A DNA stretch of 64,000 nucleotides from CAVRRZ01 sp963723745 (GCA_963723745.1 CAVRRZ010000001.1:248001-312000), one strand, 5' to 3'. Counted from the stretch's first letter, positions 1 through 8,149 are shown. The notes: generated from the sequence alone by a model not told the origin. Numbers and translations: made by a program.

Positions 1-896
1 GTGCGCTGCGGCTCGGGCAGCCCGTCCAGCCAGGCGGCGAGCGCCGAGATCCGGACGCCCTCGTTGGCCAGGTACACGTACCTCCCGTCGAGCGACACGT
101 GCCGGCCCTGGGCGTCCTTCTCGATCACGCCGCGGTGGTGCAGCGCCACCAGGTCCCAGGTGACGCTGAAGACCGGTGATCCCGACGACCCCTCGAGCGT
201 GTCGGCGGTGTAGTGCAGGAAGCCCTCCTGGAACAGCTCGCTCACCTTCGCCTCGAAGAGCACGACCTCCTTGCGGCGGCCGTCGGGATGCTGCACGAGG
301 CACACCGGCTCGCCGACCGCGACCTTCGCGGGGTCCCGCTTGAGCTGCACCTGGCCGTACACCTCCCCGGCGGCCCGGCCGTCCTTCTGGGCGACCCGCA
401 CCAGCGTGGTGTCCAGCTCGTCGAACGGGCTGGTGACGAAGAGGTCGTCGGGCGCGAGCTCCCAGACGTCGGCGGGCAGCTCGTTGCCGAGGGCGTCCAG
501 TTCGTAGCCGAACTCGACCAGGCTCACCCGGGCCTTGTCGACGTCGGCGAGCACGTGGTGGTTGGTCATGAGGACGTCGGGCGCGACCAGGAAACCGGTG
601 CCGCGGCCGAGCGCGGCCGGGCCGTCGGGGGTCGGCTGGCGCACGACGACCCGGGCGACGGCGTTTGCCCGGCGGCGTCCCAGTTCGAGGAAGCTGACCG
701 GCAGGAAGTCGGTGGTCGCGCCGAGGACCGCCTCGAGGCCGAGTTGCCGCTGCTGCTCGATCGCGGCCAGCTGCTCGGGCGGCTCGGAGGTGCGGTCGGG
801 CTCGGGTGCCTCGGGGTCGAGCCACATCGGCGGCTCCCCGTCCTGGGAGCCGTGCGACCGGGAGCCCATCCGAAGCGGACCTACCTGGGAGGTCAT
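1..896 (-). CDS. Trypsin-like serine peptidase, C-terminus outside window
   Basis: The minus-strand frame is open from an ATG at 896 to the window edge, about 298 residues, so the C-terminus is missing. The chymotrypsin-fold catalytic triad is visible in order: His in MTNHHVLADV, Asp in FDELDTTLVRV and Ser in LEGSSGSPVF. The N-terminal ~60 residues are polar and no signal peptide is seen, so it is probably cytoplasmic or an effector-type peptidase rather than a classical exported one. The GSSGSPVF core followed by LVALHHRG matches the trypsin-like peptidase family often found in actinomycete standalone or defence-associated proteins. The substrate is unknown. The overlapping plus-strand frames are shadows of this gene. 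Confidence 0.85.
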   Translation of the reverse strand, partial: MTSQVGPLRMGSRSHGSQDGEPPMWLDPEAPEPDRTSEPPEQLAAIEQQRQLGLEAVLGATTDFLPVSFLELGRRRANAVARVVVRQPTPDGPAALGRGTGFLVAPDVLMTNHHVLADVDKARVSLVEFGYELDALGNELPADVWELAPDDLFVTSPFDELDTTLVRVAQKDGRAAGEVYGQVQLKRDPAKVAVGEPVCLVQHPDGRRKEVVLFEAKVSELFQEGFLHYTADTLEGSSGSPVFSVTWDLVALHHRGVIEKDAQGRHVSLDGRYVYLANEGVRISALAAWLDGLPEPQR

Positions 897-938
897 GGCG
901 CGGGGATGCCGCCGTCGCGCGCCGTCAGCCGGGCCGGC

Positions 939-1157
939 TCACCAGCGAAGCGGGTGGGTGAGCCGGTCCTGCGCGGTCCGGCACGGCCGGCAGTTGCCCC
1001 AGGTGGCCACCATGCGGGCGGTGGTGGGGCCGCCGCACTCGGGGCACTCCACCTGCTGGAGCTCGCCGCGCGGCGCTCCTGCCCCGTGGGCCGTCGCGTC
1101 ACCGCCGCAGGCGCACCCGAGATGGGCGTCCGTGCAGGGCTGGACCGATGTCGCCAT
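939..1157 (-). CDS. Small Cys-rich protein (putative zinc ribbon)
   Basis: A 72-residue protein preceded by a strong ribosome binding site (CCAGGAGG, five bases before the ATG). It has CxC, CPECGG and CRPC motifs, the pattern of a small treble-clef or zinc-ribbon fold. It lies just upstream of the protease gene on the same strand, with a 42-base gap, and could be co-transcribed with it. Its function is unknown; a metal-binding or nucleic-acid-binding role is only a guess from the Cys pairs. Confidence 0.6.
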   Translation of the reverse strand: MATSVQPCTDAHLGCACGGDATAHGAGAPRGELQQVECPECGGPTTARMVATWGNCRPCRTAQDRLTHPLRW

Positions 1158-1387
1158 GACCGCCTCCTGGTGTCACCCCGGACGCTACCCGGCCGACGGG
1201 TCCATCAGGGCCGTTCGGCCGACGGATCACCCACGGGGATCAGTCGGGCAGGACACCGGCGACCCCGGCCGGGTAGATCGCCGCGACGGTGAACCCGTCC
1301 TCGACGCGGCCGCCGGCGATCTCCCGGCGCGGGTCGTCGAGCCGCACCCCCGCCGCTCCGTCGCCCGATCGAGGCAGGCGGTGAGGG

Positions 1388-2035
1388 TCAGCTGCGCGTC
1401 GCCGTGCCGACGACCTGCGGCTTGGCCGGGACCGGCGCGCGGACGTCGGGCAGGTCGAAGCGCTCGAGCCGCTCGACGGTGAAGCCGGCCGCGGCGATCG
1501 CGGCCACGGTGTCACGCGCGGTGTGGCAGCCCCCGCCGAACCAGGGCCAGACCGTCGCGTCGACGACCCGTTGCAGACGCGCCAGTCCGGGGGTCTGCGC
1601 GCGCACGTGCTCCCGGAAGTACAGCCGCCCGCCCGGCCGCAGGACGCGGCGCAGCTCCTCCAGCGCGGTGGCCTGGTCCGGCACGCTGCAGAGCACCAGG
1701 GAGGTCACCGCCGCGTCGAACTCGCCGTCGCCGGCCGGCAGCCGGTCGGCCACCCCGTCGACGACGCGCACCGGCACACGGGCCTCCCGGGCGGCCTGCT
1801 CGGCCAGCCGTCTCAGGTACCTCTCCGGTTCGACCGCGAGCACCTCGCCGACGGCGGGTGGGTAATGCGCGAAGTTGGCGCCCGTACCGGCGCCGACCTC
1901 GATCACCCGGCCCCCGATCCCGTCCAGCAGGCGCAGACGGTGGTCGGCTGCACCGTGCCGCTCCATGGAGTCGGCAGCCCGGGCGTAGCAGCGGGCGAAC
2001 AGCGGGTGGTGGACCCCCTGCGACGGCGGACTCAC
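1388..2035 (-). CDS. Class I SAM-dependent methyltransferase
   Basis: A 215-residue protein if it starts at the GTG at 2035, which has GAGGAGG eight bases upstream; longer in-frame starts lack such a site and give an Arg-rich, shadow-like N-terminus. Motif I is VIEVGAGTGANFAHYP, followed by the acidic post-I strand AVEP and the LRRVLRPGGRLYFREHV motif typical of UbiE/Methyltransf_11 proteins. VLCSVPDQATAL resembles the family of small actinomycete methyltransferases annotated as phospholipid or arsenite methyltransferase-like. The C-terminus has the WPWFGGGCHTARDT pattern of that family. The substrate is not predictable. A related gene lies at 40756-41370. Confidence 0.85.
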   Translation of the reverse strand: MSPPSQGVHHPLFARCYARAADSMERHGAADHRLRLLDGIGGRVIEVGAGTGANFAHYPPAVGEVLAVEPERYLRRLAEQAAREARVPVRVVDGVADRLPAGDGEFDAAVTSLVLCSVPDQATALEELRRVLRPGGRLYFREHVRAQTPGLARLQRVVDATVWPWFGGGCHTARDTVAAIAAAGFTVERLERFDLPDVRAPVPAKPQVVGTATRS

Positions 2036-2231
2036 GCGCCGGCCTCCTCGTCGGTGTCGACGCCGCCGATCCGGCCCCCGAGCGCCAGCCTTCGGGTGTC
2101 CACGTCCGAGGAGTACCCGCACGGCCGGGCCGGGTCAACTCCGCGGGCTGTGCTGCGGGTTCATGACGAGTGTGCGGCAGTTCGGCGGCAGTCGAGCCAC
2201 GTTCCCCCATTTCGCCGGGGAAGGGGTATCC

Positions 2232-2576
2232 ATGCATCCGTCGGAGCCGGACGGCGACAACGACGTCCGGGGATCTGCTGGGAAGGACGAGCATGGACAG
2301 GGCATCGGGCCGACGGATCGCGGGAGCACGGGCATGACCGCCGTCCACTGGTGCGCACCCGACATCCCGCGCGACATCCTCGACGCGGCGTGGTCACCGG
2401 ATCTTCCGCCGCCGACCTCCATCCACGTCCGGCCGGAGTTGCACGCGCGCATGACGGCCGCCGTGCCGGCCCCCCGCTCGGCGGACGAGTCGGTCCGTCC
2501 CGACCTGGACGTGCCGCTCGTCGTGGACAACCAGATCCCGCACTTCCCGGGCTACGAGATCCACCGCTGCGCCTGA
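2232..2576 (+). CDS. Hypothetical protein
   Basis: The frame is open from 2163, but the ATG at 2232 has a good ribosome binding site (GGGGAAGGGG, five bases away), giving 114 residues. The first ~35 residues are charged and low in complexity; the C-terminal part (ending PHFPGYEIHR) looks more conserved. No domain is recognised and there are no membrane segments. It is divergent from the methyltransferase and convergent with the next gene. Confidence 0.5.
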   Translation: MHPSEPDGDNDVRGSAGKDEHGQGIGPTDRGSTGMTAVHWCAPDIPRDILDAAWSPDLPPPTSIHVRPELHARMTAAVPAPRSADESVRPDLDVPLVVDNQIPHFPGYEIHRCA

Positions 2577-2601
2577 CCGGCCGCGGGCCGGTGCCCGCGG
2601 C

Positions 2602-3231
2602 TCAGAGGACCGAACGGACCACGTAACCGCCGTCGTCGCCGAAGGCGTCGACCTCGAAGCCCCGCAGCCGCAGCACGTCGGCCACCGTGGCGCTCATGAC
2701 CTGCTGCACCAGGGAGTCGGCGGCGGCTCCGTGCGCGCGGTCGATGCTCATCCGGTCGTGCTGGCGCCAGCTGACGACCAGGCCGCCCAGCGCCGGCTCG
2801 GGCGTGACGCAGACGCCGCCGAGCGGGCTGCCGGTCGCGGCGTCGTGCAGCTGCAGGCCGGCCTCGCCCAGAGCGGCGACGACCTCGACGACGAGGGTCA
2901 CGAGCGGGTCGTCCTCGGCCAGCTCGGCGTCCCAGTCCTCCGGCAGCCGCTCGAGCTGCTGGCCGAGGTGCGCGAGCCAGGCCCAGTCCTGCGGGGAGGG
3001 CTTACGGGTGAGCCCCCCGTCGGCGCGGCGGAGCCCGTAGACGGGACGCACGCCCTCGAGTGCGCCGTCCTCCAGCGCCGCGGCGGCCCAGCCGGCCTCC
3101 GCACGGTCCTCGAACGGTCCGTCGACGATGCGCCCGCCGCCGTCCACTTCCTCGGCGACGAGCCACCAGCCCGGGCGGATCTCCTCGCCCAGGATCGTCG
3201 CACCGTTCGACAGACCGTTCCGAAAGCTCAC
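2602..3231 (-). CDS. Hypothetical protein (209 aa)
   Basis: An intact 209-residue acidic protein that starts MSFRNGLSNGA. The N-terminal half has RPGWWLVAEEVDGG and PFEDRAEA, reminiscent of small actinomycete proteins that compute a percentage or display field. The C-terminal half is alternating alpha/beta (GGLVVSWRQHDRMS). No catalytic motif, signal peptide or membrane segment is visible. Strong third-position GC supports real coding. I do not recognise the family. Confidence 0.6.
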   Translation of the reverse strand: MSFRNGLSNGATILGEEIRPGWWLVAEEVDGGGRIVDGPFEDRAEAGWAAAALEDGALEGVRPVYGLRRADGGLTRKPSPQDWAWLAHLGQQLERLPEDWDAELAEDDPLVTLVVEVVAALGEAGLQLHDAATGSPLGGVCVTPEPALGGLVVSWRQHDRMSIDRAHGAAADSLVQQVMSATVADVLRLRGFEVDAFGDDGGYVVRSVL

Positions 3232-3588
3232 TGCTCACCACTCCCGTCCATGGGGACCGACGCTGGGGAAGCGCGCCGGCCGTCGCACCTCCGGGTACCG
3301 GATGTGCGGGTGAGAGAAACCTAGGTGCGCAGGGCGCCTCGACGGGGACGTCGCGGCGCGTCCCGGGCGGCGCGTTCCCCAATCGTTGCGAAGGGACCGC
3401 GAAGGAGCCGCTGACCTGCGCTTCCGCTCGCCCACTTGTCGACACGGGGCGGGATTTCCCAGCGTGTCGCCCCTCGGGCCGGTCGGTGACTCCGATCGTC
3501 GGACGACGCGCGGCGTGTCCGCCCGTCGCACCGGCCCCTGTTACATCGGCAGTCCCCCGCGTCGGTGGGACCGTCGTCGGCGGACCGG
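3232..3588. other. Intergenic stretch without recognisable genes
   Basis: These 357 bases between two minus-strand genes hold only shadow frames. They would contain the promoter of the 209-residue protein gene and the end of the oxidoreductase transcript. I see no convincing hairpin, repeat or RNA gene. Confidence 0.4.
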
Positions 3589-4686
3589 TCAGATGGCGGG
3601 AAAGGACCGGTCGCCGAAGAGGATCCGCCGGGCGGCGGCCCGGCCGAGGGGGGTGCGCAGCGCGGTGAACGCCGCCGTGGCCATGGCCGGCGTGCGCACC
3701 TGCGCGAGGCCGTGGCGCAGGGCCAGCCGCCCACGGAAGCGCACCCGCAGCGCCGCCCCGTCGTAGCGGGCCACGGCGTCCGGTCGCCCCGTGCGCAGCG
3801 CGTCGTCCAGGACGGCCACGGCGTGCTCCGACAGCCGCAGGCACGGATCGAGACCGCCTGCGGTCAGCGGCGAGACCGCACCGGCCGCGTCGCCCACCAG
3901 GAGCCCGTCGGCGTTGCCGATCCGGCGCAGCAGCCCGCCCACCGGGATGGGGCCGCCGCGCCGCTCCACCTCGGCCGGCCGCTCGACGCCGGTCAGGGCC
4001 GGAGCGGAGGCGCCGAACGCATCCAGGGCCCGCCGCAGACCGTGCGGGAAGCGGTGGGCGTAGCCGGCCACGCACACGTGCGCGTGCCGGCCGTCGTCGA
4101 CGACCCAGGCGAGGTAGCCGGGCGCGAGGGAGGGGTCGAGGACGCAGTGGAAGGCCGGCGGGCCGGCACTGCCGGAGACCGGGAAGACCTCCTCCGCGCC
4201 CACCAGCAGCTGCCCGTTGCGGCCGAGGCCGAGATCGCGGGCCACGTGCGAGCGGGCACCGTCGGCGCCGACGACGAACCGGGCCCGGACGAGGGTCGGC
4301 CCGTCGCGGCCGGCGAGCACGTAGCCGCCGTCCCGCCGTCCGTCGTAGCGCGTCCCGAGCCGCACCCGCACGCCGGCGTCCGCCGCGGTGCGGGCCGCCG
4401 CCAGGTAGAGCGGTCCCATGTCGCCGACCCGGTACTCGTCGCGCGGGCTGTCCAGCAGCACCGGGCGCCGGCGACTGGGCGGGTGCAGCACCACGCGCCG
4501 GATCGGGGGGCCGAGGCAGTCGTCGGGCAGCGGGAAGTCGTCGAGGGTCTTGCGGACGAAGATCCCGGTGGTGCGGACGGCGCCGGTCAGGGTGGGCCGC
4601 CGCTCGACGAGCAGGACGTCGTGACCGTTGCGGGCGAGCTCGGTGGCGGTGTGCAGGCCGGCCAGCCCCGCTCCGACGACCAGCAC
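3589..4686 (-). CDS. FAD-dependent oxidoreductase, geranylgeranyl-reductase family
   Basis: A 365-residue flavoprotein. The N-terminal dinucleotide-binding motif VVGAGLAGLHTATELAR is followed by an acidic VERR end of beta-2, the family ADGARS motif and a second FAD motif GLLVGDAAGAVSPLTAGGL. These place it with the GGR/FixC-like and aromatic-ring monooxygenase-like flavoproteins that act on isoprenoid or polyketide substrates. The start is uncertain: the GTG at 4686 has no ribosome binding site, and the codons upstream (reading R-V-D-V-L) run directly into a truncated acyltransferase gene. The native start region was probably lost in that junction, so expression is doubtful. Confidence 0.8.
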   Translation of the reverse strand: MLVVGAGLAGLHTATELARNGHDVLLVERRPTLTGAVRTTGIFVRKTLDDFPLPDDCLGPPIRRVVLHPPSRRRPVLLDSPRDEYRVGDMGPLYLAAARTAADAGVRVRLGTRYDGRRDGGYVLAGRDGPTLVRARFVVGADGARSHVARDLGLGRNGQLLVGAEEVFPVSGSAGPPAFHCVLDPSLAPGYLAWVVDDGRHAHVCVAGYAHRFPHGLRRALDAFGASAPALTGVERPAEVERRGGPIPVGGLLRRIGNADGLLVGDAAGAVSPLTAGGLDPCLRLSEHAVAVLDDALRTGRPDAVARYDGAALRVRFRGRLALRHGLAQVRTPAMATAAFTALRTPLGRAAARRILFGDRSFPAI

Positions 4687-4975
4687 ATCGACCCGCCACC
4701 AGCACGGTGATGAGGGTGGTCAGCGCGGCCGGCAGGAGTCGCAGCGCCAGCCGGCTCAGGTAGGTGAGCGGCTGGATGCGCCCGTGGGTGGTGATCTGCC
4801 CCAGGAGGGTGGTCGTGGTCAGAACCCGGACATCACGAAGAAGACGTCGACGCCGCCCGAGACCCGGCCGGACCAGACGTGGTAGCCGGCGACGTGCAGC
4901 GCGGCGACGAAGCGGACGCCCTCGATCTCCGGACGCAAGTGCTTCGAGACCGCGAGCCTGGCCGCGGCGAGCCGG
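4687..4975 (-). pseudogene. Acyltransferase-3 (OafA/YrhL-like) N-terminal fragment
   Basis: Read on the minus strand, this stretch encodes LRPEIEGVRFVAALHVAGYH and then SGGVDVFFVMSGF, the hallmark start of membrane acyltransferase-3 proteins. It hits a stop and continues in another frame as LTTTTLLGQI and then LSRLALRLLPAALTTLITVL. One missing C at the SGF-L junction would restore the frame. Only about the first 95 residues of a protein normally over 350 residues long remain; the rest is replaced by the oxidoreductase gene. This looks like a deletion scar plus a frameshift. Confidence 0.7.
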
Positions 4976-5303
4976 TGCCGTGCGCCATCGCCCGCTGATC
5001 TGCCAGAACCATCGGTTGATCTCCCCCGTACGCCTTACGTCTCCCTGCAGTTTCGAGCATGCGACGTCTAGAAAGCCAGCCCGGCTCACGACCACTGGCG
5101 CCTGTGGGACTGGCGCTGCGCGAGGGCAGAGAAGGGCCTCCGACGGGGGCTGGACCAGGGCTTTCCCACTGCCGTCGGCGCCATCGACTCGTGGGCCCGG
5201 AGCTCGCCTGCGGGTCGTCAAGGGGGATCGACATTCGACCGAGACGAGGTCACGCATCAGTCGATCCCGATTCGTCAAGGCTCGACCGAGCTCACCCACC
5301 GCG

Positions 5304-5344
5304 CGGTGGGCCCCGAGGGGATCGAACCCTCAACCCGCGGATTA
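5304..5344. repeat. Attachment site, left copy (tRNA-Lys 3' half)
   Basis: Identical over 41 bases to 15499-15539. On the minus strand it reads as a T-arm (GAGGGTTCGATCCCCTC) followed by the acceptor strand GGGGCCC, and upstream the anticodon loop CTTTTAA of a Lys(TTT) tRNA. The 5' half of the tRNA (GGGCCCC acceptor strand, D-arm) is not adjacent, so this is a partial copy and not a tRNA gene. Confidence 0.8.
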
Positions 5345-5524
5345 AAAGATTGCCGGGATGGTGTTCGCAGCCGTTCACCGCCGTACGAAAGTCCAGGTCA
5401 GACGCGAGCACGATCATCAACGGACGGCCGCGAGCGCCAATGGACGGCGCTCACTGGCACACAAAGTGGCACCAAACCACCCCCCGGCACCGATAGCAGA
5501 ACGTGACCGGGTACACACAAAGAC

Positions 5525-5559
5525 GGCCCCGCCTCGGTGGCGGACACCGAGACAGGGCC
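5525..5559 (+). terminator. Hairpin near left end of the element
   Basis: GGCCC pairs with GGGCC around an inner CTCGGTG / CACCGAG stem with a five-base loop. It lies between the left attachment site and the first gene (5595), so it may insulate the element from chromosomal transcription or act as a leader structure. No U-tract follows. Confidence 0.45.
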
Positions 5560-5594
5560 TTGATCCCTCACCGTCCTAGAAAGGCGAGAGACCC

Positions 5595-6113
5595 ATGAGC
5601 ATGATCTACCCGCACGACACCGTCCAGGCCGTCATTCACCGCATCGAGGCTATGGGCGAGCCGGCCAGGGACTACGACGTCCTCGGGATGGTCGACTCGA
5701 TCATCCAGAGCGGCGGAGCGGCCCACGACGTCGACGAGTTGGAGTTCCTCCGCTTACTCGCCCGCCACGTACTCGAGGATCAGACGGAGGCAGCGTGTCC
5801 GGATTGGTGCACCCGCGAACATGGGCACCCGTTCGAGACCAACCTCGACGACGGCCGGCAGCTTCGCCCGCACGAGGCGAAGCTGCCGAAGCCGGACGTC
5901 GGTGCCGACGTCTACCTGTCGCTGGTCCGAGAGGATGAGCGCGAGAAGGGTGACGACTCCACGTGCCTACCGATGGACCCGGTCGTGTCCTTCGCCGTCG
6001 ATGGCAGCTTCGGGTCGCGGGAGCTGCGACAGCTCGCGGCGGCGCTGCTCAACGCGGCCGACCGGCTCGACGAGGTCACCGGCGATGACCGGTGGACGGA
6101 GGACAAGCTCTAG
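5595..6113 (+). CDS. DUF6907-like hypothetical protein
   Basis: A 172-residue acidic protein with a ribosome binding site (AAAGGCGAGAG) before the ATG. The central CPDWCTREHGHPFE and later SLVREDEREKG, followed by PVVSFAVDG and a helix with LAAALLNAADRLDE, match the small actinomycete family (DUF6907-like) common on phages and integrative elements. The role is unknown. It is the only plus-strand gene at the left end and is followed by a strong terminator. Confidence 0.65.
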   Translation: MSMIYPHDTVQAVIHRIEAMGEPARDYDVLGMVDSIIQSGGAAHDVDELEFLRLLARHVLEDQTEAACPDWCTREHGHPFETNLDDGRQLRPHEAKLPKPDVGADVYLSLVREDEREKGDDSTCLPMDPVVSFAVDGSFGSRELRQLAAALLNAADRLDEVTGDDRWTEDKL

Positions 6114-6133
6114 CGCGACCGAACTACAAGAAG

Positions 6134-6172
6134 CACCGAGGCCCGGCGATCCGTAGTCGCCGGGCCTCGGTG
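6134..6172. terminator. Bidirectional terminator
   Basis: A perfect 16-bp stem (CACCGAGGCCCGGCGA with its complement) and a seven-base loop. It sits between two convergent genes, stop codons at 6113 and 6177, and can serve both. Confidence 0.85.
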
Positions 6173-6176
6173 TCGG

Positions 6177-6524
6177 TTACAGGGCAAGAGACAGCAGGCT
6201 GCCTGCCATGCCGCAGATGACGCCAATGGCGGCCACCCCGGCGGGCCCCTTCAAGTCGTCCATCGCAGCCTTGAGGATGGCGCGCTCGATCTCTTCGTTC
6301 GCGTAGAGCACAGTGGGCCCGGTCGACGTGGGCTCGCGAACGGCATACATGCGAGACGTCGCGTCGCGAGGCTCGGGGTGAGCCTCGGCAATGGCATGGA
6401 TTCGGCTCAGATCGTCGTTGAGTGCCTCGTGACGGCGTTTGGTGACGCGCCAGGCGCGAATCAGGGCCGCGATCGGGAGGACTCCGCCGAGCACCAAGAG
6501 GACGATGGTCGCCGCTGCCAGCAT
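6177..6524 (-). CDS. Small membrane protein, two TM segments
   Basis: 115 residues. Residues 3-24 (AAATIVLLVLGGVLPIAAL) and the last ~20 residues (AIGVICGMAGSLLSLAL) are hydrophobic, flanking a charged central helix. No family is recognised. It lies nine bases downstream of the WhiB gene stop side and probably shares its transcript. Similar topology is seen in phage accessory membrane proteins, but no function can be assigned. Confidence 0.55.
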   Translation of the reverse strand: MLAAATIVLLVLGGVLPIAALIRAWRVTKRRHEALNDDLSRIHAIAEAHPEPRDATSRMYAVREPTSTGPTVLYANEEIERAILKAAMDDLKGPAGVAAIGVICGMAGSLLSLAL

Positions 6525-6533
6525 GTCGGAACC

Positions 6534-6848
6534 TTAGGCGGCTGCATCTCGCCGCATCGCCCGCCGTTCATCTGGCAGCGTCGCGCCCCAAATGCCCTCG
6601 CGCTCGTCGGCCGCCGCCGCGTACTCGAGGCACGCCTCCCGAGCCCCACACGACCAGCAGGCGGCGACGGCCATCCGCGCCGGCAGATCGTCCGTCTCGT
6701 TCCGAGCCGGCCACCACGCTTCCGGGTCCGACGTCCTGCACGGCACCGCGCCGATCTCCTCGACCTGGCGGCACAGTTCCAGCCACTCCGCCAGCGCCCG
6801 GGGTGGTATGGCCCACGCCTTGTGATCGGACGCAACAGCCTCGGTCAT
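6534..6848 (-). CDS. WhiB-family [4Fe-4S] transcription regulator
   Basis: A 104-residue WhiB-like protein. Cys ligands are in PCRTSDPEAWWP, then CWSCGAREACLEYA (C-x2-C-x5-C), followed by the family turn GIWGAT and a basic end (RRAMRRDA). WhiB proteins bind an oxygen- and NO-sensitive iron-sulfur cluster and act with the primary sigma factor; phage copies can interfere with host WhiB proteins, as mycobacteriophage TM4 WhiB does. On this element it is a candidate regulator of satellite or host genes. It is divergent from the gene at 6917. Confidence 0.9.
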   Translation of the reverse strand: MTEAVASDHKAWAIPPRALAEWLELCRQVEEIGAVPCRTSDPEAWWPARNETDDLPARMAVAACWSCGAREACLEYAAAADEREGIWGATLPDERRAMRRDAAA

Positions 6849-6916
6849 GAACCTATTACGTCACAGACGAAACCCTAATGGGTGAAGGCTCGCGGACGGC
6901 CCTACGGTCGTGCCTC

Positions 6917-7186
6917 ATGGTGCGAAAGATCGCAGAGCTGAGGGAAACCCCAGACGACGTGCTGATTGCCGAGCACGACGCCAAGGCTGTGAACACCGCC
7001 GTGGGCACGAGCTACTACATGGACGAACTCGACCGACGGTCCCGGGAACGCTCCTCCGAGCGAAGCCATGAAGTCGCCATGGAGAGCCACCGGCTTGCGC
7101 GACGGACCTTCTGGCTAGCCATGGCGACGTCGGCACTCTCGCTGATCGCGGTCGTCGTCTCGGTTCTGGCGCTGATGCTGCGCTGA
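6917..7186 (+). CDS. Small protein with C-terminal membrane anchor
   Basis: The frame opens at 6878, but the ATG at 6917 (MVRKIAELRETPDD) gives a more natural start and 89 residues. Neither start has a clear ribosome binding site. A charged helical N-terminal part (DELDRRSRERSSERSHE) is followed by one hydrophobic segment at the C-terminus (LSLIAVVVSVLALML). It may be a tail-anchored element protein; the function is unknown. Confidence 0.5.
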   Translation: MVRKIAELRETPDDVLIAEHDAKAVNTAVGTSYYMDELDRRSRERSSERSHEVAMESHRLARRTFWLAMATSALSLIAVVVSVLALMLR

Positions 7187-7251
7187 CTAACCCTTGCCGG
7201 ACAGGCCGAGCAGGCGTCGGCATCCGCGCTGCCTGTCCGCCCGGGATGTGC

Positions 7252-7665
7252 TCAACGTAAGAAGTCGGGAACCGCACGGCCCTGGCGACTCAACGCCTGG
7301 CCGGCCCAAGATCGGATCTGCTCGTAGTCGCTATCACGAAGGTCCCGGTAGTCGGCCTCCGTTACCTGTTGGCCGTAGTAGCGGACGCTAAGGCTGGTAC
7401 CGAACAGCGACTTGAACGGGGAGTCGATGAAGCGAAACAGCCGCCCGACGAGCAGGTTGGTGCCGGTGGGTCCGCCGTGTGCCTCCGGGTGCCTCAGTTC
7501 GTGCCCCAGGGTCGTTTCGCCATCAAGCACTGCATGAACGAGCTGATGAGCCGAGTAGAACAGGGCTACAGCGGCCCAAGCCCGCGTGACCTGCTGAGAG
7601 CTGCACGTGTCCGCCGCAGCCAGATGCCGCTCTGCGTTGCGTAGATGCTTCCCCGCTGAAGGCAC
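7252..7665 (-). CDS. HEPN-like protein
   Basis: 137 residues, mostly helical. AERHLAAADTC and then RAWAAVALFYSAHQLVHAVL resemble the four-helix HEPN fold (compare the AxxxFYxAxxLxxAxL pattern of HEPN-domain proteins). The canonical Rx4-6H RNase motif is not clear; RDLRDSDYEQIRSW lies near the C-terminus. It starts 13 bases after the stop of the 89-residue gene at 7679-7948, so the two probably form an operon. HEPN proteins are frequent toxins and defence RNases on mobile elements, so a toxin or anti-phage role is plausible but inferred. A non-catalytic HEPN is the main alternative. Confidence 0.5.
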   Translation of the reverse strand: MPSAGKHLRNAERHLAAADTCSSQQVTRAWAAVALFYSAHQLVHAVLDGETTLGHELRHPEAHGGPTGTNLLVGRLFRFIDSPFKSLFGTSLSVRYYGQQVTEADYRDLRDSDYEQIRSWAGQALSRQGRAVPDFLR

Positions 7666-7678
7666 AGGGGGAGTTCTA

Positions 7679-7948
7679 TCAGTCCTCTGCGTCGTCCTCG
7701 GGGAACAGCAGTGCGGGCAGGACGGACACGGTGAACCCGTGGGCTGCTTCGAAAGCGCTGATCATCTCGAGGGCCTTGATGCGTGGCGCCCGTTCCCGCG
7801 AGGGCAGGTGGAAGTCGGCGCGCAGCTCTCCCGCTGCTTCGTTGTGCCGCACGTTGTCGACACGAACGCCGAGCTCAGCAAGGGGAGCTACCACCTCGCG
7901 GTGGAAGTCCGCGGCACGCTGAGTCTCGAATCGGTCGAGTACCGTCAT
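7679..7948 (-). CDS. Small acidic protein, partner of the HEPN-like gene
   Basis: The frame opens at 8020, but the ATG at 7948 is preceded by GGGAGGTG at optimal distance, giving 89 residues. The layout is an N-terminal helix (RFETQRAADFHREVVAPL), a beta-like central part (RVDNVRHNEAAGELRADFHL) and a very acidic tail (FPEDDAED). No domain is recognised. Its size, position before the HEPN-like gene and acidic tail would suit an antitoxin or sensor partner. Confidence 0.55.
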   Translation of the reverse strand: MTVLDRFETQRAADFHREVVAPLAELGVRVDNVRHNEAAGELRADFHLPSRERAPRIKALEMISAFEAAHGFTVSVLPALLFPEDDAED

Positions 7949-8149
7949 CGTCACACCTCCCATGCTAGGAGTCGATTCCCGAGCCTGCCGACTCGGGATC
8001 GGGCATCTCCCGCCCAGCACCCTAGAGTCGGCCCGCGGGCCTGCCTAGAGGAGAATCGCGGGCATCCTGAGTCACTCATCTCAGTGAGAATCGGCGCAAC
8101 GCAGGCCAACTTGCACCCCAACGGGCTACGTCTTCGCAAACCTTCCTCC

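Noticed and set aside
1240..1347. A 35-codon minus-strand frame ending FTVAAIYPAGVAGVLPD
   Set aside because: Looks protein-like, but has no ribosome binding site and no recognisable family; too short to call.
213..1482. Long plus-strand frames of 359 and 315 codons
   Set aside because: They are shadows of the protease and methyltransferase genes; the minus-strand products have clear catalytic motifs.
3002..5299. A 765-codon minus-strand frame
   Set aside because: It is a composite of shadow sequence over the oxidoreductase and part of the acyltransferase fragment, with very Arg-rich translation.
5304..5344. A functional tRNA-Lys gene
   Set aside because: Only the 3' half is present; the D-arm and 5' acceptor strand are missing.
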